The translations under genes were made by a program, and so were the position numbers. Positions 25,311-34,838 of a stretch of 64,000 nt of DNA are shown here, one piece after another (the stretch's first letter is position 1; each line of letters begins with the position of its first letter). Origin of the DNA: Rubripirellula amarantea (GTDB lineage Bacteria; Planctomycetota; Planctomycetia; Pirellulales; Pirellulaceae). The notes beneath the pieces were generated by a model. The model was not told where the DNA came from. It was given only the letters and a program-made list of their open reading frames with translations, and did not search any database. The stretch covers positions 62,001 to 126,000 of the forward strand of contig NZ_SJPI01000002.1 of assembly GCF_007859865.1 (NCBI RefSeq), read 5' to 3'.

Positions 25311-26905
25311 CGCTGGCGTTGAACAATGGAGTTACTCATTATTGGACACTTAACATTGGACGCTACTCGATCGCCGTCATCAGCACGGCGGTTGTGATTT
25401 GGTTTCGCTCTCTGCTGCAGCCCTGGCTCAATGAAGAGTGTCCTTTCAGCCTGTTCTATTTAAGTGTTTTATTGACGGCGTGGGTCGCCGGTTCCGGGCC
25501 AGCGGTATTCGCGATTGTCCTGGGCACGTTTGCGGCCGCGCATTTCTTCGTGCCACCGGCTAGCAGTTTGTTGATCGACGGAGTGCCGGAATTGGTGCAG
25601 TTGTTGATCTACATGATCGTGAACTGCGTGGCAGTCTTGTTGTTCGATCGAGCCGAACGGCAACGGCGAATTGCGGTGAATCGAGCTTCCGAAAACATTC
25701 GATTGGGGGCGGATCTGCAAGAGGCCGACAAACGCAAGGATGAATTTCTTGCCTTGCTTGCGCATGAACTGCGAAACCCGTTGGCTCCGATCCGGTCGAG
25801 CATGGCATTGTTGGAACGCAACGAGACGTCACCGGATACCGTGCGTCGCGTACGTGAAATTGTGGGCCGCCAAACCCAGCACTTGATTCGCATCACGGAT
25901 GATTTGCTGGAAGTTTCTCGGTTTTGCCGCGGCCACATCGAATTGGTCGTCGGGCAGATTGATCTTCGTGTATCCATTCACGATGCCATCGAGATGGTTG
26001 AGAGTGCATTTGCCGAGAAGTCGCAACGATTCCAATCGCTCATTCCTGACACTCCCGTTTGGGTGGATGGCGACCGAGTCCGCTTGGCTCAACTGACCGC
26101 AAACTTGCTTGGCAATGCTTCGAAATACACACCCAAGTCGGGGCGGATTCGGTTGGTGTTGGAAAAGCACGAAGACACTGCCACGATTGCGATCATCGAC
26201 ACCGGCATTGGATTTTCACCTGATCACGGCGAGCGAATCTTTGAACCCTTCGTCCAGATCGACGCTAGTCGTACCCGTGAGTATGGCGGTTTGGGGGTAG
26301 GGTTAACCATCGCCAAACGATTGGTGGATCTTCACCAGGGCAGTCTCACCGCTGAAAGTCGTGGACCGGGTTTGGGAAGTTGTTTTACGGTCACCTTGCC
26401 GTTGCTTGAGTATCCAGTCTTGGACGAATCGACGTCTGATTCGTTCTCGGTGTATCAAGATTTCGGAAGTGACGCACCGATCGAGCCGGATTCGATGGCG
26501 CCTATTTCCACCTGCAGGCTGCTATTGGTTGATGACAACCACGACGCTTCGATGATTCTGGGCGATTTGTTTGAAGCATCGGGTTACGACGTACGACTTG
26601 CTCACGATGGAATGGAAGCGATTAGCAAGGCTCATGAGTTTGATCCCGCCGTAATCATCATGGACATTGGTTTGCCAGGAATGGACGGCTACGAGGTGGC
26701 TCGCCAATTGCGTCGATCGCGACAGCACTCGACCACCAAGCTCATCGCTTTGACGGGTTGGGGTAGTCAACAGGATCGTGAACTCGCGGCGCAAGCCGGT
26801 TTTGATTTGCACTTGGTCAAACCCATCGCCTTTCGTCCACTGCTGAAGCATGTTGAAGAGATGCAAGCCCGAGATCGGGAAACGGCATCCTGTGTGTCCG
26901 GATAG
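25307..26905 (+). CDS. Hybrid sensor histidine kinase (DUF4118-like membrane sensor, HK, receiver)
   Basis: The 532-residue protein begins at a GTG that overlaps the previous stop. Residues 18-115 carry about four membrane helices of the KdpD-like DUF4118 type (YLSVLLTAWVAGSGPAVFAI). HisKA follows with H153 in LLAHELRNPLAPIRSSM. The ATPase domain has NLLGNASKYTP, IIDTGIGFSP, and EYGGLGVGLTIAKRLVDLH. A C-terminal receiver (about residues 405-520) has LLLVDDNHDAS, D453 in IIMDIGLPGMDG, T in ALTGWG and K in LVKPI. The membrane signal is unknown. Coupling to the CsrA-receiver gene suggests transfer from H153, directly or through a relay. A hairpin terminator follows at 26922. Confidence 0.93.
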   Translation: MTLALNNGVTHYWTLNIGRYSIAVISTAVVIWFRSLLQPWLNEECPFSLFYLSVLLTAWVAGSGPAVFAIVLGTFAAAHFFVPPASSLLIDGVPELVQLLIYMIVNCVAVLLFDRAERQRRIAVNRASENIRLGADLQEADKRKDEFLALLAHELRNPLAPIRSSMALLERNETSPDTVRRVREIVGRQTQHLIRITDDLLEVSRFCRGHIELVVGQIDLRVSIHDAIEMVESAFAEKSQRFQSLIPDTPVWVDGDRVRLAQLTANLLGNASKYTPKSGRIRLVLEKHEDTATIAIIDTGIGFSPDHGERIFEPFVQIDASRTREYGGLGVGLTIAKRLVDLHQGSLTAESRGPGLGSCFTVTLPLLEYPVLDESTSDSFSVYQDFGSDAPIEPDSMAPISTCRLLLVDDNHDASMILGDLFEASGYDVRLAHDGMEAISKAHEFDPAVIIMDIGLPGMDGYEVARQLRRSRQHSTTKLIALTGWGSQQDRELAAQAGFDLHLVKPIAFRPLLKHVEEMQARDRETASCVSG

Positions 26906-26921
26906 TCGAGGCGACTGAAAG

Positions 26922-26946
26922 GGCAAAACGATTCAACCGTTTTGCC
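26922..26946 (+). terminator. Hairpin terminator of the signalling operon
   Basis: A perfect nine-base stem GGCAAAACG/CGTTTTGCC with a seven-base loop (ATTCAAC) lies 17 bases after the hybrid-kinase stop. The stem itself contains TTTT; there is no further U run. Confidence 0.6.
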
Positions 26947-27303
26947 GATTGGGGATTCGCCTTTCGCGGCTTTTGGCATCGCTCGGCGAAATCGACGATT
27001 CATCTGCCTTGTCTTCCTTGCCTAGCCGTGACGCGGCTGCTTCGCCATGACACGGCTGTTTCGCCATGACACGGCTGTTTCGCCATGACACGGCTGGCTA
27101 GCCATAACACGGCGGGGGCGAACGCCATCGCAACGGTGTCGTCACGCCAGTGCTATCGCCCCCAACCGATCTCGCCGAGGCGTATACTAGGTTGACCGTG
27201 CTCCCGCTCGGGGGCCACCTTCCTGTGGGCATGTACCTTGCTCTAGCTCAGTTCTGGTTCTGGTTCGGTCCTGCCCCACGCGATCCCACCTCAGTCCCGC
27301 CTA
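26947..27303. other. Intergenic region with a 19-bp repeat array
   Basis: No gene is visible. The array spans 27025-27115. The frame that opens at 27150 on the plus strand overlaps the sialidase in another phase and is not protein-like. Confidence 0.45.
27025..27115. repeat. 19-bp tandem repeat, four copies plus partial
   Basis: Units at 27025, 27044, 27063 and 27082 follow GCCATGACACGGCTGTTTC; the second and third are identical, and a decayed fifth begins at 27101. Confidence 0.9.
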
Positions 27304-28470
27304 ATGATCCCCGCCATGTTTCGACTCTTCAGCATCCGCGTGCTACAGATCTTTGTGCTGCTCGCAACGCTTTCCAATGCAGCGACAACCACCGCGAACG
27401 AACTTCCTAATCTTGATCTGCTTGATATCTCGGACCAACAAGATCGGCAAACCATTGTTGCCGAGGGAACAGAGCAGACTTATCAAGGCCATCCGACGAC
27501 GCTTCGTTTGCCGGGCACCGAAACCATCTTTTGCGTTTGGTGCATCAACCATGGTGGTTCGGCCGGTCCGATGGCTCGAAGTGACGACGGCGGAATGACA
27601 TGGACGCGGATCGACAGCAGGTTGCCGGCTGGTTTCACGAAGCATCAGAATTGTCCAAGCATCTACCGGTTGATCGATGGTGATGGAAAACCAAGGCTTT
27701 GGGTGTTCTCGGCAGCGTTGGGAACCCGTGACGGCCCCGGCATGCCTCGTATCATGAGTGCCGACAACGGTAAGACCTGGGAAGAAGTCTCACCGATTGG
27801 GTTCAAGTGCGTGATGGCGTTCAGCAGTATCGTGCGGTTACGTGATGGTCGCTATCTGGGGCTTTATCACAAGGGTCCAAGCGGCCAAGACAAATCACCC
27901 CTGGAAGTATGGCAAACGATCACGAGTGATGGCGGGTTCACATGGTCCGAGCCAGAGGTGGTTGCTTCGGTTGCGGGCAAAGACCCTTGCGAGCCATTGG
28001 TAGTTCGTTCGCCCGATGGCAACGAACTTTGTTGTCTGATGCGCGAAAATTCTCGCGCTGGACGAAGCCTATTGATGTTTTCACCAGACGAAGGCGAAAC
28101 GTGGAGCCAACCCCGCGAGACAGCGTGGGGACTCACCGGTGACCGACACATGGGAATCCAAACGACGGACGGACGGTTCGTTATCGCGTTCCGAGACATG
28201 GCGCCGGGCAGTCCGACAAGAGGTCACTTCGTTGCCTGGGTGGGTACGTACGACGACATCAAGCAAAACCAACCCGGCCAGTATCGCGTCAAGCTGCTCC
28301 ATAACCACGCCGACAACGTGTCGGACTGCGGCTATCCCGGCGTCGAACTTCTTGACGATGGAACGATCGTCGCAACTACCTACATCAAGATCAAACCTGG
28401 GCCGCAAAAGCATTCCGTCGTGAGCGTTCGTTTTCGACTCGATGAGCTCGATGCCTTACTCGCCAAGTAG
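27304..28470 (+). CDS. Secreted sialidase-like (Asp-box/BNR) protein
   Basis: The 388-residue protein has a signal peptide ([20 protein letters not shown]) and four Asp boxes: [24 protein letters not shown] and SPDEGETW, near residues 93, 152, 207 and 260. This is the pattern of a six-bladed sialidase propeller. True sialidases release sialic acid; many planctomycete relatives act on other sugars or are uncharacterised, so the substrate is open. The ATG at 27304 or the one four codons later (27316) could be the start; the latter gives the cleaner signal peptide. No ribosome site is evident. The gene stands alone. Confidence 0.85.
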   Translation: MIPAMFRLFSIRVLQIFVLLATLSNAATTTANELPNLDLLDISDQQDRQTIVAEGTEQTYQGHPTTLRLPGTETIFCVWCINHGGSAGPMARSDDGGMTWTRIDSRLPAGFTKHQNCPSIYRLIDGDGKPRLWVFSAALGTRDGPGMPRIMSADNGKTWEEVSPIGFKCVMAFSSIVRLRDGRYLGLYHKGPSGQDKSPLEVWQTITSDGGFTWSEPEVVASVAGKDPCEPLVVRSPDGNELCCLMRENSRAGRSLLMFSPDEGETWSQPRETAWGLTGDRHMGIQTTDGRFVIAFRDMAPGSPTRGHFVAWVGTYDDIKQNQPGQYRVKLLHNHADNVSDCGYPGVELLDDGTIVATTYIKIKPGPQKHSVVSVRFRLDELDALLAK

Positions 28471-28476
28471 CCATGT

Positions 28477-28683
28477 TCAGTCGCGATTAATTTTGCGAAG
28501 TGCGAATCGCAACGCAAACGGAAAACGAGTCCAACGCCGACCAAGAATCGTACTGTCGTCACCGCCGTGATCCATGTAATGTGGCGACAAGTATGCGTAG
28601 CGGATTGGTTGCGTTTGAGAGTCGTCGATCGGCAGGAGGCCGAAATTGCGTTTGAAGTCAGTTTCACGTTTCAGATTGTCAAT
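28477..28683 (-). pseudogene. Protein-like minus-strand frame, probable gene fragment
   Basis: A frame of about 68 codons runs between two stops on the strand opposite the sialidase and the MscS-type gene. It includes NFGLLPIDDSQTQPIRYAYL, then SPHYMDHGGDDSTILGRRW, and ends RFALRKINRD. It stops 7 bases from the sialidase stop, the usual spacing of convergent genes. No ATG or GTG opens it before the internal ATG at the YMDHGG point, and its first third overlaps the start of the next gene. It is best read as the 3' remnant of a lost gene; a short protein from the internal ATG is possible. The family was not recognised. Confidence 0.35.
28634..28639 (+). promoter_or_regulatory. Ribosome binding site supporting a TTG start
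   Basis: AGGAGG lies six bases before TTG at 28646 and makes this the likely start of the MscS-type gene, since it also yields a proper signal peptide. Confidence 0.7.
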
Positions 28684-31600
28684 TCAGTTCGCTGCGGTTT
28701 TTCTGCTAGCTCATTGGTTAATAATTCCTACCCATAGTTCCGCGAGCGATTCCGCGGGGACCAGCGCTGAAGTTTCGGCTGTTCCGGCTCTTTCGATTGA
28801 ACAGTTGGAAAGGGCATTAACGGAGCTAGAACAGAGCGACGAAATCTCCGTCGACGTGAAACTGCAGGCGGCTGACAATTACAAAGCCGCCATTAAGAAC
28901 CTCACATCGGCTGCTGCTAGTGATGCTCGCTTGCACGCGTTAAGCGCCGAAGCCGCGACGGTCACGGAACGCGTCGAGTTGCTGAAGAGTCAACGAGCTG
29001 ACCTGAAGGACAAGAAGCCTGCTTTAGAGTCAAAGCTGACGTTGCAAGAACTTGAACAACTTCTTCCCACCGCTGAGTTACAGCTTTCGACCTACAAGAA
29101 AGCTCGCGCCGATGCGGAAGCCGAATTGCACTCGCGATCGCCGCGTCGTAAAGAAATCCGCGAACGGATGGGCGCCATCCACGAGAAGATCGCCGACGCC
29201 ACCACGCAACTTCGATCGCTAGCAACCGCAGAAGCCTCGCCGCAGAATCATTCGCTGACGGCGCGATTGGCGTCGCGTCGGATCACCTTGGAAAAAGAAA
29301 AACCGGCATTGGAAGCTGAGCTGACGCTTTACGATGCCGAGGAATCTGCCGACCTAGTGCGTTCGCGAATCGACGTCGCTTCGCATAACGCGGTGTATTA
29401 CGAGAAATTGATTGCGCTGCTGCAAGAACGTATCAACGCCGAGCGAGAAGCTGCGGCGGCTGAATCCGTTCGGATGGCTCGACGCGAAGCAATTGCGGCG
29501 GCCCCCGCGTTAAAAGTCTATGCGGAAGAAAACCAAGAGCTGGCCGAGCAGGCGAAGCGAACCGCTGAGGCGATCGCGAAGGCCGAGCAAGATTTGACGG
29601 CAGCTACCGCGTTGCACGACGGGTTGATCCGGCAGTTCGCGCAAACACGAAAGAAGGTCGATTCAGTGGGGCTGACCAGTTCAGTCGGTGCGTTGTTGCG
29701 TAAACAAATCACGACGCTTCCCGATGTCAACGAACGACGTCGATCGGTGGCGAATCGGCAAGCACTGATTAACGATACGCAATTCAAACTCTTCGAATAT
29801 GAAGAGCAGCACCAAGAGCTTTCGTTGCTTGACGGTACGATTTCGACCATCTTGACGGCCGCAGCGAAGGATTCGCGTCACGATGTTGCCTTTCTTGAAT
29901 CCGCCGCTCGCGAGTTGATGGTGCGTAAACGCGAGTACCTTGACGACCTTGTTCGAAACACGGGGAAGTACTTCGACAAGCTAATTGAACTCGATATGGT
30001 TGATCGGCAAGTCATCAACTTGGAAGCCGAATACGAAACGTACATTGACCAACGAGTGCTTTGGATTCGCAGCGGGCTACCGATCACCGAAGGCATTCAT
30101 TTGGAAGCTTCGGACCGTTGGTTGATCCAATCCAATCGCTGGGCCGACTCGGGTCGTCGGTTATTGAACGATGCGAAATCGCACCCAATCATCTACACGG
30201 TTTTTCTAGCCATCATTGGCTTGCTGGTCGCTCGCGGAAAGGCGTTGCGTCGGTTGATCGTTGACTTGGGTTTGGTGGCGAAGAAGTCGAATTGTCGGTC
30301 GATCGGGCCAACCATTCGGGTCATTTTCTTGACCAGCATCGTTTCGTTAGGCTTGCCGACGCTTTGTGTCTTTCTGGGTTGGCGGTTGCAGCAGAGCGCT
30401 GACAACTCTGAATTTACCTTGGCGATTGGTCACGGGTTCTTGACGCTGGGCGTTCTGTGGGCTGCCGCCGAATGGATCCGACAAGCCTGTCGCAGCAAAG
30501 GTTTAGGTGAAGCCCATTTTGACTGGTCACCCTCGGCCACCAGCGCGTTTCGACGCGAGTTGCGTTTGAGCACCTACGTGGCACTGCCAGTGTGTTTTGT
30601 CACGGCGACGTTGGCTTCGAGCGATGGTGTGCACGAACGCAGCGACATTCAACGCATCGCATTCGTTCTGGGGATGCTGGTGGTGTGCATCACCGTATTT
30701 CGGTTGCTACGTCCTCGTGGCGTGCTTCGCGACTACTTCGTGTCCAACCAAAACGGCATGATCGAAAAGCTGAAGTATCTGTATCCCGTCGTCGGTGTAT
30801 GCGTGCCGGGGTCGTTGGCCGCGTTGGCTGCGGCGGGTTATTTCTACACCGCGCAAACACTGTTTTGGCGACTGTTCGCGACCTTCGTATTTGTGACCAC
30901 GTTGGTAGTGCTGCGGTCGGTGTTCTTTCGGATGTTGCTGCTCCGACGTCGTCACCTCAGCATGGAACAAGCACGTCAGCGTGCTGCTGCTGCAAAACTA
31001 GCCTCGCAAGGATCGCTAAACCCCGCGTCAAGTAATCCTGCTGGTGAGTCTCAAGCGGTAGCGGGAATCGTGACTGAAGACAAACAGGCCGACATTTCAG
31101 CTCACAGCCAGCAATCACGTCGACTCGTTGGGTCCGGCATGATGGCGGTCGCGGTCGTCGGAATGTGGATGATCTGGATTCAGGTATTGCCCGCGCTGAG
31201 CATGGTGGGCAACTACTCGCTGTGGGGCAAGTCGACGAAGGTTGCGTCGTCTTCGCAAGCAGCCATGCCGATGATGCCCACCACAACTACTGGTTCAGCG
31301 AGTGCGGGTTCGACGAGTGCGGGGGCAACGAATACTGTCCTCGATGATGATAGCGAGGATTCCGTAACGATCGCCGACCTCGCACTTGCGATCTTGATTG
31401 TCGTGGTGACGACTGTGCTGTTTCGCAACGGACCTGGTCTGCTCGAGATTTCTGTGCTGCAGCAGTTGCCGTTGGACGCCTCGGTTCGGTACGCAATCAC
31501 AACGTTGGTCAGCTATGCGATTGTGATGGTCGGAACGATTGCCGCCTGCTCGACGATCGGTTTGCAATGGTCGCAAATTCAATGGCTCGCGACAGCGTTA

Positions 31601-32266
31601 ACGTTTGGGTTGGCGTTCGGACTTCAAGAGATGTTCGCCAACTTTGTTGCTGGATTGATCATCTTGCTTGAACGGCCGATTCGTGTGGGAGACATTGTGA
31701 CCGTGGACGACGTGACCGGTGTGGTATCACGAATTCGCATTCGCGCGACGTCGATCACCAACTGGGACCGCAAAGAGTACGTCGTGCCCAACAAGGAATT
31801 CATCACCGGTCGATTGCTGAACTGGACATTGTCGGACAAGGTAAATCGCGTGTTGATCGAGGTTGGTCTTGCTTACGGTGCTGACACTGAGTTGGCTCGA
31901 TCGCTCATGTTGCAAGCGGCCAACGATCATCCTATGGTTTTGAAGGATCCGGCTGCGTTCGCGTCCTTCGAAGGATTCGGCGACAATGCGCTGAATCTGC
32001 GGCTTCGGGCATTTCTTCCTACCTTGGACAACCGCCTGCAGGTCATCACGGAACTGCACACATCGATTGACCAAGCCTTTCGAAAAGCCGGTCTTGAGAT
32101 CGCCTTTCCTCAACGCGACTTGCACATTCGGACGATGGCGAAGGACGCAGCCGTGCTGTTGCAAGCCGATACGGAATCGGGCGAGGCGAATAAGTCGAGC
32201 TTGGCGGACGAGTCGACGTTGGCGGACGAGTCGGGAACTCGCGATCAGCGTCGTGAAGCCGCCTAG
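28646..32266 (+). CDS. Large MscS/MscK-type mechanosensitive channel
   Basis: The 1206-residue protein has a TTG start with a strong AGGAGG. A signal peptide (RLSIQFAAVFLLAHWLIIP) leads to a periplasmic region of about 450 residues that is Ala/Glu/Leu/Arg-rich and strongly coiled-coil. About ten membrane helices follow from residue 515. The MscS core is at about 950-1165: a pore helix region (TALTFGLAFGLQEMFANFVAG), the beta domain (RPIRVGDIVTVDDVTGVVSR), ITNWDRKEYVVPNKEF, and the C-terminal FPQRDLHIR. Such channels open under hypo-osmotic membrane tension. Length and layout match the MscK group of inner-membrane channels. The tail holds an 18-bp duplication (SLADE/STLADE). Confidence 0.92.
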   Translation: MRLKSVSRFRLSIQFAAVFLLAHWLIIPTHSSASDSAGTSAEVSAVPALSIEQLERALTELEQSDEISVDVKLQAADNYKAAIKNLTSAAASDARLHALSAEAATVTERVELLKSQRADLKDKKPALESKLTLQELEQLLPTAELQLSTYKKARADAEAELHSRSPRRKEIRERMGAIHEKIADATTQLRSLATAEASPQNHSLTARLASRRITLEKEKPALEAELTLYDAEESADLVRSRIDVASHNAVYYEKLIALLQERINAEREAAAAESVRMARREAIAAAPALKVYAEENQELAEQAKRTAEAIAKAEQDLTAATALHDGLIRQFAQTRKKVDSVGLTSSVGALLRKQITTLPDVNERRRSVANRQALINDTQFKLFEYEEQHQELSLLDGTISTILTAAAKDSRHDVAFLESAARELMVRKREYLDDLVRNTGKYFDKLIELDMVDRQVINLEAEYETYIDQRVLWIRSGLPITEGIHLEASDRWLIQSNRWADSGRRLLNDAKSHPIIYTVFLAIIGLLVARGKALRRLIVDLGLVAKKSNCRSIGPTIRVIFLTSIVSLGLPTLCVFLGWRLQQSADNSEFTLAIGHGFLTLGVLWAAAEWIRQACRSKGLGEAHFDWSPSATSAFRRELRLSTYVALPVCFVTATLASSDGVHERSDIQRIAFVLGMLVVCITVFRLLRPRGVLRDYFVSNQNGMIEKLKYLYPVVGVCVPGSLAALAAAGYFYTAQTLFWRLFATFVFVTTLVVLRSVFFRMLLLRRRHLSMEQARQRAAAAKLASQGSLNPASSNPAGESQAVAGIVTEDKQADISAHSQQSRRLVGSGMMAVAVVGMWMIWIQVLPALSMVGNYSLWGKSTKVASSSQAAMPMMPTTTTGSASAGSTSAGATNTVLDDDSEDSVTIADLALAILIVVVTTVLFRNGPGLLEISVLQQLPLDASVRYAITTLVSYAIVMVGTIAACSTIGLQWSQIQWLATALTFGLAFGLQEMFANFVAGLIILLERPIRVGDIVTVDDVTGVVSRIRIRATSITNWDRKEYVVPNKEFITGRLLNWTLSDKVNRVLIEVGLAYGADTELARSLMLQAANDHPMVLKDPAAFASFEGFGDNALNLRLRAFLPTLDNRLQVITELHTSIDQAFRKAGLEIAFPQRDLHIRTMAKDAAVLLQADTESGEANKSSLADESTLADESGTRDQRREAA
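32194..32229 (+). repeat. 18-bp coding duplication in the channel tail
   Basis: Two adjacent 18-bp units with three differences encode SSLADE and STLADE near the C-terminus, beyond the MscS core. Confidence 0.75.
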
Positions 32267-32460
32267 TAGGTCCGGCTGGTACAGAGAACGACCGTGGCGA
32301 GTGATTGGGTCCTCAAACATCATGTTTTGGTGCTGGGCTCAAGACTGCGAGGGAGTCCCGTCGCGTCGCTCGCCAATGCGGGTTAGGATCTCCGTTTCGG
32401 GACAGCAGGCGAACTAATACAGCCGCCCTCTCTCGAGATCGATCTTCCTGGACATTCTAG

Positions 32461-33834
32461 ATGGTTTTGAGTTTACTCCTCCTCGCTGCGACCGAAGTGC
32501 CCGAATACCTAGCCAGCGAGGGTTCCATGGAGCAGACGCTGACATTTCTCGGGCTAGCTATCTTCTTAATCCTGCTCAACGGCTTCTTTGTCGCGGCAGA
32601 GTTTTCCTTGGTGAAGGTTCGCATCTCGCGAATTGAGCAGCTTGCCCGCGATGGAAAAGCGTTTGCGGGAACGGCGAAATGGCTTGCTAAGCGACTCGAT
32701 GAGTCTCTTTCGGCGTGTCAACTTGGAATCACGATGGCGTCCCTGGCTCTGGGTTGGGTGGGGGAACCCGCGTTCGCAAAGTTGGTCGAGCCGGTCCTGA
32801 GCTGGTTTGGCATCGTGGATCCCAAGGTGATTCACGCATTGGGCTTCGTCACTGCGTTTACTGCGATCACGGGTTTGCACTTGGTGGTGGGTGAACAGTT
32901 TCCCAAAATCTTCGCCATTCGTCGTCCGGAAAAGATCTTGCTTTGGTGCGCATTGCCGTTGAAGTTCTTTTACGTGCTGCTCTATCCGTTCTTGACGGTG
33001 TTGAATGTCGTGACGTCGTACTTGTTGCGATTGGTTGGAATTCACGAAGCTGCTGAGCACGAAGGCGTGAATACCGAAGAAGAGATTCGAGCGTTGCTGC
33101 GAGAGGCCCACATACACGGCAACTTGTCACGCAATGAGCATTCGTTGATCAACAACGTGTTCGAATTCGACGACATGATCGTACGTCGCGTCATGTTGCC
33201 GCGTGGTGAGGTCGATTTCTTTGACGTCAACGAACCGTTGTCGGTCTTTCGCGATCTGGTTCGCCGAACCATGCACACTCGGTATCCGGTATGCGATCGC
33301 TCGCTCGACAAAGTTCTAGGTGTCGTTCACATCAAAGACTTGCTGAACGTTTCCCAGGATGATCAGGCGTTTGATGTTCGCACCATCATGCGGCCGCCTC
33401 GCAAGGTTCCCGAAACCATGCCGATCAGTCGTGTGCTTCGTCATTTCCAAGCGACGCATCAATTAATGGCGTTCGTCATTGATGAATATGGAACCATCAC
33501 GGGCATGGTCACACTCGAAAACGTCCTTGAGCGAATTGTGGGTGAAGTGGATGACGAGTTTGACACGGCCGAACCCAACATCGTGCCCGAAGAAGCTGGC
33601 CAATTCTTGGTCGTGGGCACGACGCCGCTCGATGAAGCTCGTCAGCGAATGGGAGTCCCTTTACAGGAATCCGAAGACGCGGACACCATCAGTGGACTGC
33701 TTACCGAGTTTCGGCAAAGTCTGCTTAGTCAGGGCGACGTGATCGAGCTGGAAGGGGCCATCGCCGAAGTGCTCGAAATGAAGCACGAGAGCGCGACCTT
33801 AGTGCGATTCAAGATCGACAAGACTCTCGCTTAG
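32461..33834 (+). CDS. CNNM/CorC-type membrane protein (DUF21, CBS pair, CorC_HlyC)
   Basis: The 457-residue protein has the standard order. A DUF21 membrane domain (about 25-205) has FFVAAEFSLVKVRISRIEQL, LGWVGEPAF and VVGEQFPKIFAIR. Two CBS domains (about 225-350) follow: MLPRGEVDFFDV, then TRYPVCDRSLDKVLGVVHIK and FVIDEYGTITGMVTLENVLE. The C-terminal CorC_HlyC domain begins after EIVGEVDDEFD. Such inner-membrane proteins export Mg2+ or Co2+ or modulate divalent cations; the older name hemolysin is misleading. CBS domains usually sense adenosine nucleotides. No ribosome site is seen before the ATG. It is 194 bases after the channel gene, so co-transcription is possible. Confidence 0.92.
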   Translation: MVLSLLLLAATEVPEYLASEGSMEQTLTFLGLAIFLILLNGFFVAAEFSLVKVRISRIEQLARDGKAFAGTAKWLAKRLDESLSACQLGITMASLALGWVGEPAFAKLVEPVLSWFGIVDPKVIHALGFVTAFTAITGLHLVVGEQFPKIFAIRRPEKILLWCALPLKFFYVLLYPFLTVLNVVTSYLLRLVGIHEAAEHEGVNTEEEIRALLREAHIHGNLSRNEHSLINNVFEFDDMIVRRVMLPRGEVDFFDVNEPLSVFRDLVRRTMHTRYPVCDRSLDKVLGVVHIKDLLNVSQDDQAFDVRTIMRPPRKVPETMPISRVLRHFQATHQLMAFVIDEYGTITGMVTLENVLERIVGEVDDEFDTAEPNIVPEEAGQFLVVGTTPLDEARQRMGVPLQESEDADTISGLLTEFRQSLLSQGDVIELEGAIAEVLEMKHESATLVRFKIDKTLA

Positions 33835-33948
33835 TCAACCGTTTGGTGACAATTGGCTCTGTTCGAACGGCGATCGGCTGTCCTAGATGCCTCGGCCAGG
33901 ATGTGGCCTCGCTAAGCCAAAACGCGTTCGCCAGCCTGCACCAAGCTG

Positions 33949-34797
33949 CTATTTTTCGATTGGCGTAGGCTTGGATTGGTCTTGAAAGAACTCGACCATG
34001 GACGGCACCGCGTCCTTTTCAAACCTATGCCCACCGGAATGAACGTAGGCATAAAGTGGCGCGTTGATGTGAGACGAATACTGGGTGACTTTCCCCTGCG
34101 TTTTCGGTTGTTTGCTGCACTGGTTGAGTTGCTTGACAAATTCGATGGAAGCCGATTGCCACGCAAACTTTACCAACGGATCGCTTTCCCCCGCGATGAT
34201 CATGGCAGGTTTGGGGCTGAGCCGTTTGCGAATGTCTGGTCGAATTGCTCCCGAACTCGGCGCGACCGCAGCAAAGGTATCGCCCCGAACAGCCCATAGC
34301 AGGTACGTGAACGATGCGCCATTGGAATGGCCGGTCGCATAGATTCGCTGTTGGTCGACCTTGTAATCTTCGAGAATGCTCTCCAGCATCGCGTCAAAAA
34401 ATTTCAGGTCGCGGTCTCCTTGGGCTCCAGGCGAACTTTGCCAGCCTGGTCGTTTTCCATTGGGGTCCGTCAGCACGCCCGGTGTGTTGAGGCCTTGAGG
34501 ACTAACCACAATCGCCTCGGGCCATTGCTTGTCAATCGCGTACGAACGAAGGACTTGGTTCTTATTGCCACCATGTCCATGAAAGACAAAGACCAAGGGG
34601 GTTGGATCTGTTTTTGCCGATGCAGGTGATACGATGATGGCCTGCCGCGACACTCCGTCGATTTGCCAAGTGCGTTGTTGTGATTCACGCTTTGTGGCTT
34701 GTGGCTCTTGTTCAGCCGTGGGGGACTGTGTCTGCGCTTCCACCAACGACGTAGTTGATAAGGCAAGGGCGACAACGAGCCAGCGGTAGTGAATCAT
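33949..34797 (-). CDS. Secreted esterase of the PHB-depolymerase/feruloyl-esterase-like group
   Basis: The 282-residue protein has a signal peptide (MIHYRWLVVALALSTTSLVEA). It is an alpha/beta hydrolase: oxyanion region VFVFHGHGGNKNQ, nucleophile elbow GHSNGAS in YATGHSNGASFTYLLW, an acid region (IIAGESDPLVKF), and His in YVHSGGHRFEKD. This matches the LpqC-like group that cleaves polyesters, feruloyl or acetyl esters of plant polysaccharides. The ATG at 34797 with AAGAGG is preferred over TTG 34812. It lies 41 bases after the EF-hand esterase and is probably in the same operon; two secreted esterases together suggest deacetylation or debranching of plant or algal polymers (inference). Confidence 0.87.
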   Translation of the reverse strand: MIHYRWLVVALALSTTSLVEAQTQSPTAEQEPQATKRESQQRTWQIDGVSRQAIIVSPASAKTDPTPLVFVFHGHGGNKNQVLRSYAIDKQWPEAIVVSPQGLNTPGVLTDPNGKRPGWQSSPGAQGDRDLKFFDAMLESILEDYKVDQQRIYATGHSNGASFTYLLWAVRGDTFAAVAPSSGAIRPDIRKRLSPKPAMIIAGESDPLVKFAWQSASIEFVKQLNQCSKQPKTQGKVTQYSSHINAPLYAYVHSGGHRFEKDAVPSMVEFFQDQSKPTPIEK

Positions 34798-34838
34798 CGG
34801 GAACCTCTTCAATGGTACGGCTTTAGTTGAGGGCAGCT

